A stretch of 64,000 nt of DNA from Alligator mississippiensis (Eukaryota > Chordata > Crocodylia > Alligatoridae). A program made the translations under genes and the position numbers. Numbering within the stretch: position 1 is the first letter of the stretch; each line of letters begins with the position of its first letter. The notes under the pieces are model-generated. The model was not told the DNA's origin, did no database searches, and worked only from the letters and a program-made list of their open reading frames with translations. Where the stretch lies: the NCBI RefSeq assembly GCF_030867095.1, contig NC_081837.1, forward strand, positions 19,428,501-19,492,500, read 5' to 3'. This document shows, piece by piece, positions 43,088-51,387 of this stretch.

Positions 43088-44593
43088 TTAAATTTCCATT
43101 CTCATGAGCCCCTCTATTTCATCATGCAGCCTTTCATGTTTTCTTTCAATCTGCTCACACTTTTGTAACACCATTATTCTAGACTCTGCTGTGGGTTTTC
43201 TTGCCTTGCTAAAGCTTCCCCTGCTGGCTTTCACGCAGCAGAGGATCAGTTGCATTAAGACATAGAACATTATCAGAACTATCAAGACAAACAATATTCC
43301 ATACAGGATTTTCTTGCCAAGGGCCCCGAAATCTGGGAGCCAGGAGGTTAGCCAAGACCACATTTCTTCTAGACCCCAGTCAGTATTTTCTGAGGCCACT
43401 TGATGTAGGACCCTTAACTGATTTCGGATTTTGCGAATGTCAGTTTCGATTCGCATGTCCTGATTGACATAGACACAACAGGTGGAGTTTACTAAGGCAC
43501 ATACTCCTCCCTGGGATACCAATAGGTAATCTAGGGCTATGCGGTGTTGTATAGTTACTTGTGAGATCTGGGAGATCTCTTTTTGCAGAGCCTGAATTGC
43601 ATCCGCAGTGGCATTTCCCATAGCTTCCATTGTGGCTGAAATGTTAATTATGGCTAGTTCCAATTCTCTTACTCCAAGCCACGGTATGAAGGTTCTCACA
43701 AATCGATGGAACCCTGTGTTTCTGGTAGCTAACGGGTTAACCGCCCTTTTCATGTGATGGTTGAAATTTTTTACTTGTTCCAGATATATTGCACTATGCA
43801 TTTCGAAACCAGGGATAACACGTCCAAGAGTGCATGCCCCCACCCAATTCCAGGGCAAGATTTTATGAGCCCTGTTTCCGCAGAGCCAGTAAAGGCCTGG
43901 GGCAGAAAGGGTACTCAAATCTCGGCAGTTGTTGTGCCCTATCCGGCACTTTCGATTGATATGCATCGTATAGGACGGTCCACGTTCAGCTGTTATTCTG
44001 CTGGACCGAGATATATTACAAGAAGTAAAATTGGAGTGAATGTAAAATTCTGATCTGTTTGCAATGAGAGCAACATGAGGTTCCTTAGAAAAGTTGTAGA
44101 CCATGAATCCTGTACAATTGAGAGAGGGTACGTTACCCAACAGGATTCCACTGGTGCTACTAGGGCTATAATCTAGAGTAGTTAGGCAATGAGGGTAGTG
44201 TCCTACAGGTGTGGCTTTATTATAAGCTCCGGTGTTGTTGGATCTGTAACAGAAAGGCGCCTCTACTCTTGGGGAGATTATCCAGTTAGCAGGGGCGGCC
44301 CTCCATTCTTTAGGAGCGGATCGATGGGCAGCTAACGAGTAGTGTCTAACGAAGCCGCCGTTTATTGTTCCCCATTGCTGGAGGGATATTGGTACTCCGA
44401 TCATTGGGATTCCTTGGTGTAGGTGTGCTGGGCTGTGAGAGCATATCCAGCAGTCACTTTTATTTCCAGCTTGAGCCACCGCATGGGAGATCTGCAAATA
44501 CAAATTTTTCTCCCACCCCCCTTGGGTGATACTGAGATACCCAAGTGTGATATATAAGGATATCAGTGCCATTTTTAGATACAGGAGGGACAA
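43088..44593 (-). CDS. env: Envelope glycoprotein (Env), intact frame
   Basis: 501 codons. Surface subunit: hydrophobic N-terminal segment (residues 8-24), CWIC at 48-51 (the disulfide-exchange motif of gamma-type Env), several N-x-S/T sites. An RFVR at 297-300 is the likeliest furin site, followed by a moderately hydrophobic region that would be the fusion peptide. Transmembrane subunit: heptad region, CX6CC at 365-373 (CALVNSTCC), and a membrane anchor at about 430-452, then a roughly 50-residue cytoplasmic tail. The surface subunit is short (about 300 residues). The frame has no stops, so a product could be made if the LTR is active. The start overlaps the end of the small membrane ORF by 19 nt in another frame. 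In copy 2 the same gene is broken. Confidence 0.93.
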   Translation of the reverse strand: MSLLYLKMALISLYITLGYLSITQGGWEKNLYLQISHAVAQAGNKSDCWICSHSPAHLHQGIPMIGVPISLQQWGTINGGFVRHYSLAAHRSAPKEWRAAPANWIISPRVEAPFCYRSNNTGAYNKATPVGHYPHCLTTLDYSPSSTSGILLGNVPSLNCTGFMVYNFSKEPHVALIANRSEFYIHSNFTSCNISRSSRITAERGPSYTMHINRKCRIGHNNCRDLSTLSAPGLYWLCGNRAHKILPWNWVGACTLGRVIPGFEMHSAIYLEQVKNFNHHMKRAVNPLATRNTGFHRFVRTFIPWLGVRELELAIINISATMEAMGNATADAIQALQKEISQISQVTIQHRIALDYLLVSQGGVCALVNSTCCVYVNQDMRIETDIRKIRNQLRVLHQVASENTDWGLEEMWSWLTSWLPDFGALGKKILYGILFVLIVLIMFYVLMQLILCCVKASRGSFSKARKPTAESRIMVLQKCEQIERKHERLHDEIEGLMRMEI

Positions 44594-44763
44594 AGAATCT
44601 TAACAACAAACATAACCAGCACCAGTAAGAAAAAGAACACTACCAGCCAAACCCAGGATGGCAGCCAAAGTCTTTCTTCGTCCTCTGGGCTCAAGTTACC
44701 TAAAGGACTGATAATGTCGGCTCTTGGTCTTGATCGAGGTGGTGATCTTCCGAATGGGAGCAT
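44575..44763 (-). CDS. Small membrane-protein ORF between pol and env
   Basis: 62 codons. The ATG follows the pol TGA directly and in the same frame (TGAATG at 44,766-44,761), and the end overlaps env by 19 nt. Residues: basic/proline-rich N-terminus, LSPEDEE, then WLPSWVWLVVFFFLLVLVMF as a membrane segment, ending CPSC plus isoleucine. The copy at 15,687 is open too. Simple gamma-type retroviruses have no gene here, so this is unusual. It could be a separate protein, a Pol readthrough tail or an upstream frame tuning env translation. Function is unknown to me. Confidence 0.65.
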   Translation of the reverse strand: MLPFGRSPPRSRPRADIISPLGNLSPEDEERLWLPSWVWLVVFFFLLVLVMFVVKILCPSCI

Positions 44764-47700
44764 TCACTTTCTTCGAGGCCGAAGATGATATCTTCGTTCT
44801 TCAACTGATGAATCCGGCTGGGCTGAGGTGTTGGGTGCAGGGGAGAAGTTACTAGCACTTGCACCCTGATGCTCCTCACTTGCCTGAGTGAGGTCCTGAG
44901 GGTCTTTGTCCTTGGCCTCAGGGAAAGATCCCAACCTTGGTTGGAATACAGCTGCTTCGGGGTCCAATGGAGGTGATACCTTCTTGCAGTGCGAGGCGTG
45001 AGTCCACGTTTGGTGACCTTGGCAACGAACAGCAGAATTAGTGGTTAGAAGTACCTGGAAAGGTCCTTTCCATCTGGGTTGAAGTGCGTTTTTCCGTTGA
45101 TAGACCTTTACGTAGATCCAATCCCCTGGTTCGAGGTTGTGACAGGGAACATCCGGTGGTTGAGGTAAGGCTTCTTGGACCTGTGAATGAACAGACCTGG
45201 CATACTTCATTAATGCCTTGCAATAATTTAGTACAGTTTCATCAGTTAATTGTAGGTCTGTTTGGTGAGGGGCAACAGGTGGTGTAGCTGGCATCCTCAT
45301 GGGTCGTGCCATGAGTATTTCATAAGGGGTTAGGCCATGTTTTCTGTTAACAGTGTTTCTAATGTGCATAAGAGCAATGGGCAGGGCATCAGGCCATTTG
45401 AGGCCTGTTTCAGCACAAATCTTCGAAATGCGCGTTTTTAAATCAGAGTTTTTACGTTCTACAGCACCACTTGACTGTGGATGATAACTACAGTGTAGGT
45501 GTTGCTGTATGTTGAGTGCTTGGCAGATGTTTTTTACTATCTGTCCTGTGAAATGGGTGCCACGGTCACTATCTATTGTGAGAGGCAATCCAAATCTAGG
45601 GATGAATTCTTTGAGCAATTTCTTTGCTACAGTGATGGAATCAGCACGTACGCATGGGTAGGCTTCCACCCATCCAGAGAACACATCAATAATAACAAGA
45701 ATGTACTCATAAGAACAGCACTTAGGTAGCTGCACAAAATCAATTTGCAGATTTACAAACGGTCCCCATGGAGGGGGATGGGCTGCGGGTGTCGTTTTTA
45801 CCCGTTGCCCAATGTTGTGAGCTAAGCAGATGGGACAGGAGCTACAGTACTGTTGTGCCATGGAAGGAAAATTTGGGGCAAACCAATTTCTTTGTACTGT
45901 AGCAATCATTCCTCCTTTGCTCGTATGGGCCACAGAGTGGGTTAAACGAGCAAGATGTGGCAAAAGCTCTCTAGGCGCCACCAGGCGGCCGTCCGGGGAG
46001 CGCCAGAGAGAGTCGGGGTGCAGTGAACATCCTGCACGCAGCCAGCCAGCTATCTCCTTTTTTAGGGCCTGTTTTTGAAGAAGGGCCAGACTTGAAAGGC
46101 TAGCCAAAGGAGACTGGTCTGCTGAAAAACAAACAAAAACAGAGTTAGGAGCCTGTGGGCCAGAAAGGGCCGCATTTCTGGCAGAACAGTCTGCCAGATC
46201 ATTTCCTCGTGTGACATCATCAAACGGTTTCTCATGAGCTTTTAATTTAACAATAGCAATAGCAAGAGGCAATTGAACAGCTTCTAAGAGCGCTTTTACA
46301 TAACAACCATGACTGATTTGGGTCCCTGATGAAGTGAGGAACCCTCTTTGTTTCCAGATTTGTCCAAAATCATGAACAACACCAAAAGCATACTTAGAGT
46401 CAGTATAAATGGTTGTGGTTTGATTTTTTGCAAGAATGCAAGCACGTGTTAAAGCAATGAGTTCAGCAACTTGAGCAGAACGAGCTTGGGGTAAAGAATA
46501 GGCTTCCAAAACAGCATACTGAGTGCATACTGCATATCCCGCAACTAATTTGCCTGCATCATTTCTAAGACAGGAACCATCAACAAACAAAACAAGGTCA
46601 GAGTTCGGGATAGGAATGTCCTTGAGGTCAGTTCGAGGGGTTAACAATTGAGTTGTGATAGACAGGCAATCATGAGGCTCACCATCAGAGGCAATAGGCA
46701 GAAGTGACGCAGGATTCAGAATTGAACAGCGATTTAAGGTTACATTTGCAGCTGACAGTAGAAGTTTCTCATATTTAGTAAGACGGGAATTGGAAATGTG
46801 CTGAGTTTTGCCCTTGAGCAGAAGGGCCATCACAGCATGTGGAACTGCAACGGTTAAAGAGTGTCCCAAAACTAGAGAATCTGCCTTTTCAAGCAACAAG
46901 GCAGCAGCTGCAACTGAACGGAGGCAAGGAGGAAGTCCTGCAGCTACGGGATCAAGGGCAGAGCTGTAATATGCAATTGGGCGATGCTTTTCACCATGCA
47001 GCTGAGTGAGTACTCCTAAAGCGATTCCTTCCCGTTCATGACAAAACAAGGTAAAGGGTTTCTTATAATTAGGAAGTCCAAGAGCAGGAGCAAGAGTGAG
47101 GGCTTGCTTAAGGACCACAAATGCTTGTTCGGCTTCAGGAGTCCAAGGGAGGGGTTCCGGGGTGGTATCATGAGTGAATGCTTGCAAGGGTTTTGCCAAA
47201 GCAGCATAACCCAGGATCCACTGTCTACAATAACCCGTTGCACCTAAGAATCCCCTCATCTGTTTTCTAGTCATAGGTTTGGGAATGTTGAGGATAGCTT
47301 CAACTCTACTAGGGGAAAGGTGTCGTTCTCCTGCTGAGATATCATGCCCTAAATAATGTACCTTAGACTTGCAGAGCTGCAATTTAGATTTTGAGGCCTT
47401 GTGGCCTTTCTGAGCTAAAGCTGTGTGGAGTGTCAAAGTATCTTGCTCACAGGCCTCTAAAGTGGGCGAGGCTAACAATAGATCATCAACGTACTGAACA
47501 AGGGTGGACCCCCCTTTGAACGTGATAGGATCCAAATCTTTTTTTAGGATCTGGGAAAACAGGGTTGGGGACTCTGTATATCCCTGAGGGAGTCTTGTCC
47601 AGGTATATTGAAATCCCTGATAAGTAAATGCAAACAGATACTGGCTATCCTTATGAACGGGGATAGAGAAAAAAGCAGAACAAAGATCCACTACTGTGAA

Positions 47701-48522
47701 ATATGTAGCATCTGAAGGGATACAGGAAAGAATAGTGGCAGGGTTAGGGACCACGGGGAAAGCGGGTAACACAGCGGCATTTACAGCTCGAAGATCTTGC
47801 ACAAAGCGATACGTATCTTTACCAGGTTTTTTGACAGGTAGGATAGGTGTGTTGCAAGGGGAGCGTATTGGGACAATAATCCCTTGCTCAAGGAGTGAGG
47901 AAACGACAGGCTTGATCCCTTCCTCAGCTTCCTTTGAGATGGGGTACTGCGGGACACGAGGAAGTGGCTTGGCAGTGTTCAGGATGATACGCACTGGTTC
48001 AGCACTCAGCATGTGCCCCACTTCATTCGCATGGGTGGACCACAGCTGTGGAGGTACTCGTGCCAACAGTTCCTCTTGCAAGAAGGAAGTGTCAGAATCA
48101 GAGTACTCCTGGGTTAGCAAAGCCACAAGCTCGGTTTCCCTATGTTCCGGTACCTCAAGGTAAACACCATCTGGGCTACAATAAATCACGCATCCCAGTT
48201 TACACAGCAAGTCCTTACCAAGAAGGTTGACAGGTGCACAGGGGCTAAGAAGAAAGGCATGATTTTCAGACAAAGGGCCAATAGAGATGGAGACAGGTTC
48301 AGAGACGGGATGTGGGATAGGTTGTCCGCCTATACCGACAGCATTTACAGTTTCAGGAGAATAAGGTAGAAAAGGAAACTCAGCAGCCTTTAGTGTGGAG
48401 CGGGACGCTCCGGTGTCGACCAGACAGGAGACAGGTTTACCAGAAATAAGGCATTCAACAAACGGACCAGATTGGTCAGTAGCAAGCAAAGGAGCAATGA
48501 TGTCACTGTCCCTCAGGCTGTC
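44764..48522 (-). CDS. pol: Pro-Pol polyprotein, intact frame
   Basis: Made by readthrough of the gag amber codon: the frame is open from the codon after TAG (48,523-48,525) to TGA at 44,764. Counting from a TTG at 48,489: protease with DTGAS at 25-29; reverse transcriptase with LPQGY at 300-304 and YVDD at 333-336; RNase H with FVDGS at 635-639, E676 and TDS at 696-698; integrase with an HHCC zinc site (H851, H855, C885, C888) and catalytic D917, D975, E1011. All catalytic residues that I can place are present. It ends with a basic RPRRK. About 1,250 residues in all, a normal size. No ATG of its own is needed. Confidence 0.94.
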   Translation of the reverse strand, partial: DSLRDSDIIAPLLATDQSGPFVECLISGKPVSCLVDTGASRSTLKAAEFPFLPYSPETVNAVGIGGQPIPHPVSEPVSISIGPLSENHAFLLSPCAPVNLLGKDLLCKLGCVIYCSPDGVYLEVPEHRETELVALLTQEYSDSDTSFLQEELLARVPPQLWSTHANEVGHMLSAEPVRIILNTAKPLPRVPQYPISKEAEEGIKPVVSSLLEQGIIVPIRSPCNTPILPVKKPGKDTYRFVQDLRAVNAAVLPAFPVVPNPATILSCIPSDATYFTVVDLCSAFFSIPVHKDSQYLFAFTYQGFQYTWTRLPQGYTESPTLFSQILKKDLDPITFKGGSTLVQYVDDLLLASPTLEACEQDTLTLHTALAQKGHKASKSKLQLCKSKVHYLGHDISAGERHLSPSRVEAILNIPKPMTRKQMRGFLGATGYCRQWILGYAALAKPLQAFTHDTTPEPLPWTPEAEQAFVVLKQALTLAPALGLPNYKKPFTLFCHEREGIALGVLTQLHGEKHRPIAYYSSALDPVAAGLPPCLRSVAAAALLLEKADSLVLGHSLTVAVPHAVMALLLKGKTQHISNSRLTKYEKLLLSAANVTLNRCSILNPASLLPIASDGEPHDCLSITTQLLTPRTDLKDIPIPNSDLVLFVDGSCLRNDAGKLVAGYAVCTQYAVLEAYSLPQARSAQVAELIALTRACILAKNQTTTIYTDSKYAFGVVHDFGQIWKQRGFLTSSGTQISHGCYVKALLEAVQLPLAIAIVKLKAHEKPFDDVTRGNDLADCSARNAALSGPQAPNSVFVCFSADQSPLASLSSLALLQKQALKKEIAGWLRAGCSLHPDSLWRSPDGRLVAPRELLPHLARLTHSVAHTSKGGMIATVQRNWFAPNFPSMAQQYCSSCPICLAHNIGQRVKTTPAAHPPPWGPFVNLQIDFVQLPKCCSYEYILVIIDVFSGWVEAYPCVRADSITVAKKLLKEFIPRFGLPLTIDSDRGTHFTGQIVKNICQALNIQQHLHCSYHPQSSGAVERKNSDLKTRISKICAETGLKWPDALPIALMHIRNTVNRKHGLTPYEILMARPMRMPATPPVAPHQTDLQLTDETVLNYCKALMKYARSVHSQVQEALPQPPDVPCHNLEPGDWIYVKVYQRKNALQPRWKGPFQVLLTTNSAVRCQGHQTWTHASHCKKVSPPLDPEAAVFQPRLGSFPEAKDKDPQDLTQASEEHQGASASNFSPAPNTSAQPDSSVEERRYHLRPRRK

Positions 48523-50133
48523 CTATTCAACACTGGGAAAATTGACAGGAAGTGGAGGTGGGGGCTGGGGTCTGGGTCCTTGGCCGGGGCGGTTGGGGCA
48601 TTCTGATTTCCAATGTCCTTCTTGCTTGCAATAATGACATTGGTTCCCATAGCCTGGGTTTTGTGGGCTCAAGGATCTATCTCTTCCCCTGAATCTACCC
48701 GGGCCTCCCCTTCCCCGTCCTCGTCCCCTTCCTCTACCTGGACCCTGCAACTGAGAAATCTGTAAGGCCATTAACTTAAACTCGGCACTGTCTTTAGACC
48801 GTTCCAATTTGTTATGAAAATGGTTAGCCGCAGCAAGGACTTCGGTCAAATCTTTAGTTTCCCAGCCAATAATTACTGTTTGAATTTTCTCAGCAATTTT
48901 AGGGTTAAGTCCCTGGACGAATGCTGCCACTATTGCTTGTTTAGCATTTCCGACTGGGTTATCCATTCCTGAGTATCGTTCAAATGCCTGTTTGAGGCGT
49001 TCTAAATAGTCACTGGGGTGTTCATTTTTGTTTTGTTTACAGGTATTTATTTTGGTCCAGTCTGCCTTTTTTGGGCAAATTGTGAGAACTGCCTGAACCA
49101 AAGCATTTCTCTTGTCAATAAAGTCTTGGCCTATCCCTGGGTTTTGATCTGGCCAAGTACAGGCAGCGTACAGACGTAGCATAGTCTCCTTGGGCAAAAT
49201 GGATCGCATGAGCTGATTAATGTCAGCCCATGTTGGATTATAACAATTTATAACAGTCTGCAATTCTTCCTGAAATTTTTCTGGGTCTTCCCTGATTTTT
49301 GGGAACTTTTGAGTTAAATTGTAGAGATCACCTGGAGTCCAGGGTGCATGCACAGTTACTATATTTTGTCCATCGTTGCCAATGCCTGGCATTTGTCTTA
49401 GGGGGTAAACTTGTGCAGTTCGGGATCTCAGATTGATGGGAGATCTTTCCATGCCTATTCCCATTCTTCTAAATACACCTGTGGTGGGTTGTGACCCAGG
49501 AGTAAATTGCCACACTGGTGATGATTGAGTGGCAGATATGGTGGATGAGTCCGGACTATTAAGCTCCGTGGATGGATTTACTGAAGGAGCTTCAGCTAAT
49601 GGGTCACTAGCCTGGGCTGCAGCCTGATGTTGAACCGGTTGTTGCTGATGTGGGAGTCCCAGGAGAGCCGGGTTCGAACAAAGGTCAAGGATATCCTCTG
49701 CTGGCTCCGGTGGTGGGGGCGCCCCGGGCAATGCTGGATACATTGGAGCGGTGGCCAGCGTGTAATTTGGGGGAGCAGCCAATTTCTCCCGAACAGCTTT
49801 TAACTGCTGTTTTAATTTTTCTTGAGAGTCTTTTAGGCTCCTAGTTTGAGATTCTGTCCGCCTTTTGGACATTTCATCATACCAATAAAAGAACGCGTCC
49901 CACTGGTTTTGTGGTGTTTTGGATCCACGGGACTCTAACGCCCCTCTCAAGTGCACTATTTTATCCTGATCAAATGTTCCTTCCTGTGGAAAATGTTTCA
50001 CAGGATCATCCCTAGTATACCAGTTCCACTTATCCAGGTACTTGCAAGTCTCGGGACAATAGTGTGTGTACATAAAGTACGCCGGAGTCCCCTTAGGGGG
50101 GACAGGAACCTGTTTAGACTGACTTGTTCCCAT
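48523..50133 (-). CDS. gag: Gag polyprotein, intact frame
   Basis: 536 codons. Gly2 in MGTSQSK is a myristoylation-type start for the matrix domain. PPNY at 121-124 is a PPxY late-budding motif. The capsid region includes a major-homology-like stretch (DYLERLKQAFERYSG). Nucleocapsid: a GRGRGRG-rich linker and a single CCHC zinc knuckle (C499, C502, H507, C512). The gene ends in TAG, and the following codons stay open into protease. This is the arrangement of gammaretroviruses, where about one ribosome in many reads through the amber codon; a downstream pseudoknot is expected but I have not modelled it. Confidence 0.95.
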   Translation of the reverse strand: MGTSQSKQVPVPPKGTPAYFMYTHYCPETCKYLDKWNWYTRDDPVKHFPQEGTFDQDKIVHLRGALESRGSKTPQNQWDAFFYWYDEMSKRRTESQTRSLKDSQEKLKQQLKAVREKLAAPPNYTLATAPMYPALPGAPPPPEPAEDILDLCSNPALLGLPHQQQPVQHQAAAQASDPLAEAPSVNPSTELNSPDSSTISATQSSPVWQFTPGSQPTTGVFRRMGIGMERSPINLRSRTAQVYPLRQMPGIGNDGQNIVTVHAPWTPGDLYNLTQKFPKIREDPEKFQEELQTVINCYNPTWADINQLMRSILPKETMLRLYAACTWPDQNPGIGQDFIDKRNALVQAVLTICPKKADWTKINTCKQNKNEHPSDYLERLKQAFERYSGMDNPVGNAKQAIVAAFVQGLNPKIAEKIQTVIIGWETKDLTEVLAAANHFHNKLERSKDSAEFKLMALQISQLQGPGRGRGRGRGRGGPGRFRGRDRSLSPQNPGYGNQCHYCKQEGHWKSECPNRPGQGPRPQPPPPLPVNFPSVE

Positions 50134-50854
50134 TTTCAGTCACACAGGGAGACGTAGGAGAAGCTTATTTAGGATGTCCGGGCCGCTCAGTGCCTTGCCT
50201 CGCAGTTTTTCACTGCCCAGACAAAAGGCTTCTGACCCGACACCGGCTCATAAAATGGAAATGGGGAGGGAAACACTAGAGGGATCCTTTCACTCCTGCT
50301 TTCGGCAGAAGCTACTGGGACGAGGGGTTTGGAAAAGACAAAATCACTCAGACGCCCTGTCCACTGGGTCACGAGGTTCCAGTTGGGCCCCCTTGCTTTC
50401 AAAACTGCCCTGTCAGGCAGAATTGGGGCGGCTGAGCCCAACCGTAGTCTCAGTCCTGGTCAGTGGCTCATATTTCTAAATACACACACACATGCACATT
50501 TATTCAGTCAGCCAGACCTCCTACCCCACACCGCCTTAGTTAATTAACTACAAGCCCGATGTGCTGTTGGATGAAGGTGCCTCAAACAGTTTCTCCCTAA
50601 AACGTACGTTACCAGACACAAAATGGGATCCTTTACCAGACAGAAAATTTTAGCCGGCAGTAAGGTTCAGACTGACCTGTTTTAACAAGGTTCAGATCCA
50701 GTTACCACGGCCAAGTTGGGAGCCTACAGGCAGTCCTCCTCCGAAACCCCAATAGAGATTTTGAATTAGGTCTCTTACCTCTCAAGTTTGGCGCCTCAGG
50801 GTTCGGGGGGGGGGGGCGTAGCCTGCGGTCCTCCTTCCTCAGCCTGTGTTCTGG
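50134..50854 (-). other. Retroviral 5' leader
   Basis: About 720 nt between the primer site and the gag ATG, long for this type. It should contain the packaging signal and splice donor; a CAG/GTTCC sequence just inside gag (codon 8) is a donor candidate. A G/C homopolymer (about 50,808-50,817) lies close to the primer site. Confidence 0.8.
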
Positions 50855-50872
50855 ATCCGAGTCACGGCACCA
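50855..50872 (-). other. Primer binding site, tRNA-His
   Basis: TGGTGCCGTGACTCGGAT in proviral sense, complementary to the 3' end of tRNA-His as I know it; five bases (ATTCC) separate it from the LTR. tRNA-His priming is typical of the HERV-H type group. Confidence 0.9.
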
Positions 50873-50877
50873 GGAAT

Positions 50878-51387
50878 TGTCGTGGAAACACACACAGAGT
50901 ACTTTTGGGTCAGGTCAGCAGAAGCTTTTATTCAAAAGAAACTACAGCTGTAGGGGGAGTTCCAAAGTGACATGGATTTCCCAAGCACTTGGAAGGGGTC
51001 CCCCCCCAAGAGCAAAATCAGGAGGCTTATATACTTTTTAACAGTCGCTTACAACTCACGTGATCATATAGTGAAATTAGCATGAAAAGCGGCTATAATA
51101 TTACTTCATTATTTCTTTGCTGTTATCAGGATGGGAATTATGGGGGAGATAGGGTTAGTTCACAAACCTCCTTCTTGCACCTGGAAATCTACTTTGTACA
51201 TACTTTTTTTTTTTTTTCTACCTTCAAGGCCGCGGTGAGCGAAGCATTTGCAGAAGAGTTACAAAGAACAAACACTTGCCCTTATCTGTTCTACTGTACT
51301 GAGCCAGCAATTCTACACAAAGCGGTTATGTCATCTTATAACTAAAATAATCAAAGTTTAAGGCATATATTTTTTTCTGATTCCACA
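50878..51387 (-). repeat. 5' LTR of the provirus
   Basis: 510 bp, nearly identical to the 3' LTR at 42,538. It differs at ACTGAGCC versus ACCTAGCC and in two homopolymer lengths. It carries the TATA box and polyadenylation signal of the family. Confidence 0.95.
51026..51033 (-). promoter_or_regulatory. TATA box of the retroviral promoter
   Basis: TATATAAG in the context AAAAAGTATATAAGCC, roughly 100 bases upstream of the AATAAA signal, as expected for a U3 promoter. It is also present in both other LTR copies. Confidence 0.8.

Larger units (their letters stand above)
42538..51387 (-). mobile_element. Apparently intact endogenous retrovirus (gamma-type)
   Basis: An 8.85-kb provirus: 5' LTR (50,878-51,387), tRNA-His primer site, leader, gag, pol, small membrane ORF, env, polypurine tract, 3' LTR (42,538-43,050). 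All main frames are open. The two LTRs differ, by my reading, at two adjacent-region substitutions and two homopolymer lengths in about 510 bases, so integration was recent. The gamma-type signs are a gag amber codon in frame with pol, one zinc knuckle, and CWIC plus CX6CC in env. The borders are TG...CA. The flanks (GCGA left, GATG right) do not form a clean duplication. Confidence 0.95.

Noticed and set aside
44764..48489. Separate pol gene with its own start
   Set aside because: The first codon of that stretch is TTG, and the frame is open back to the gag TAG, so readthrough is the better explanation.
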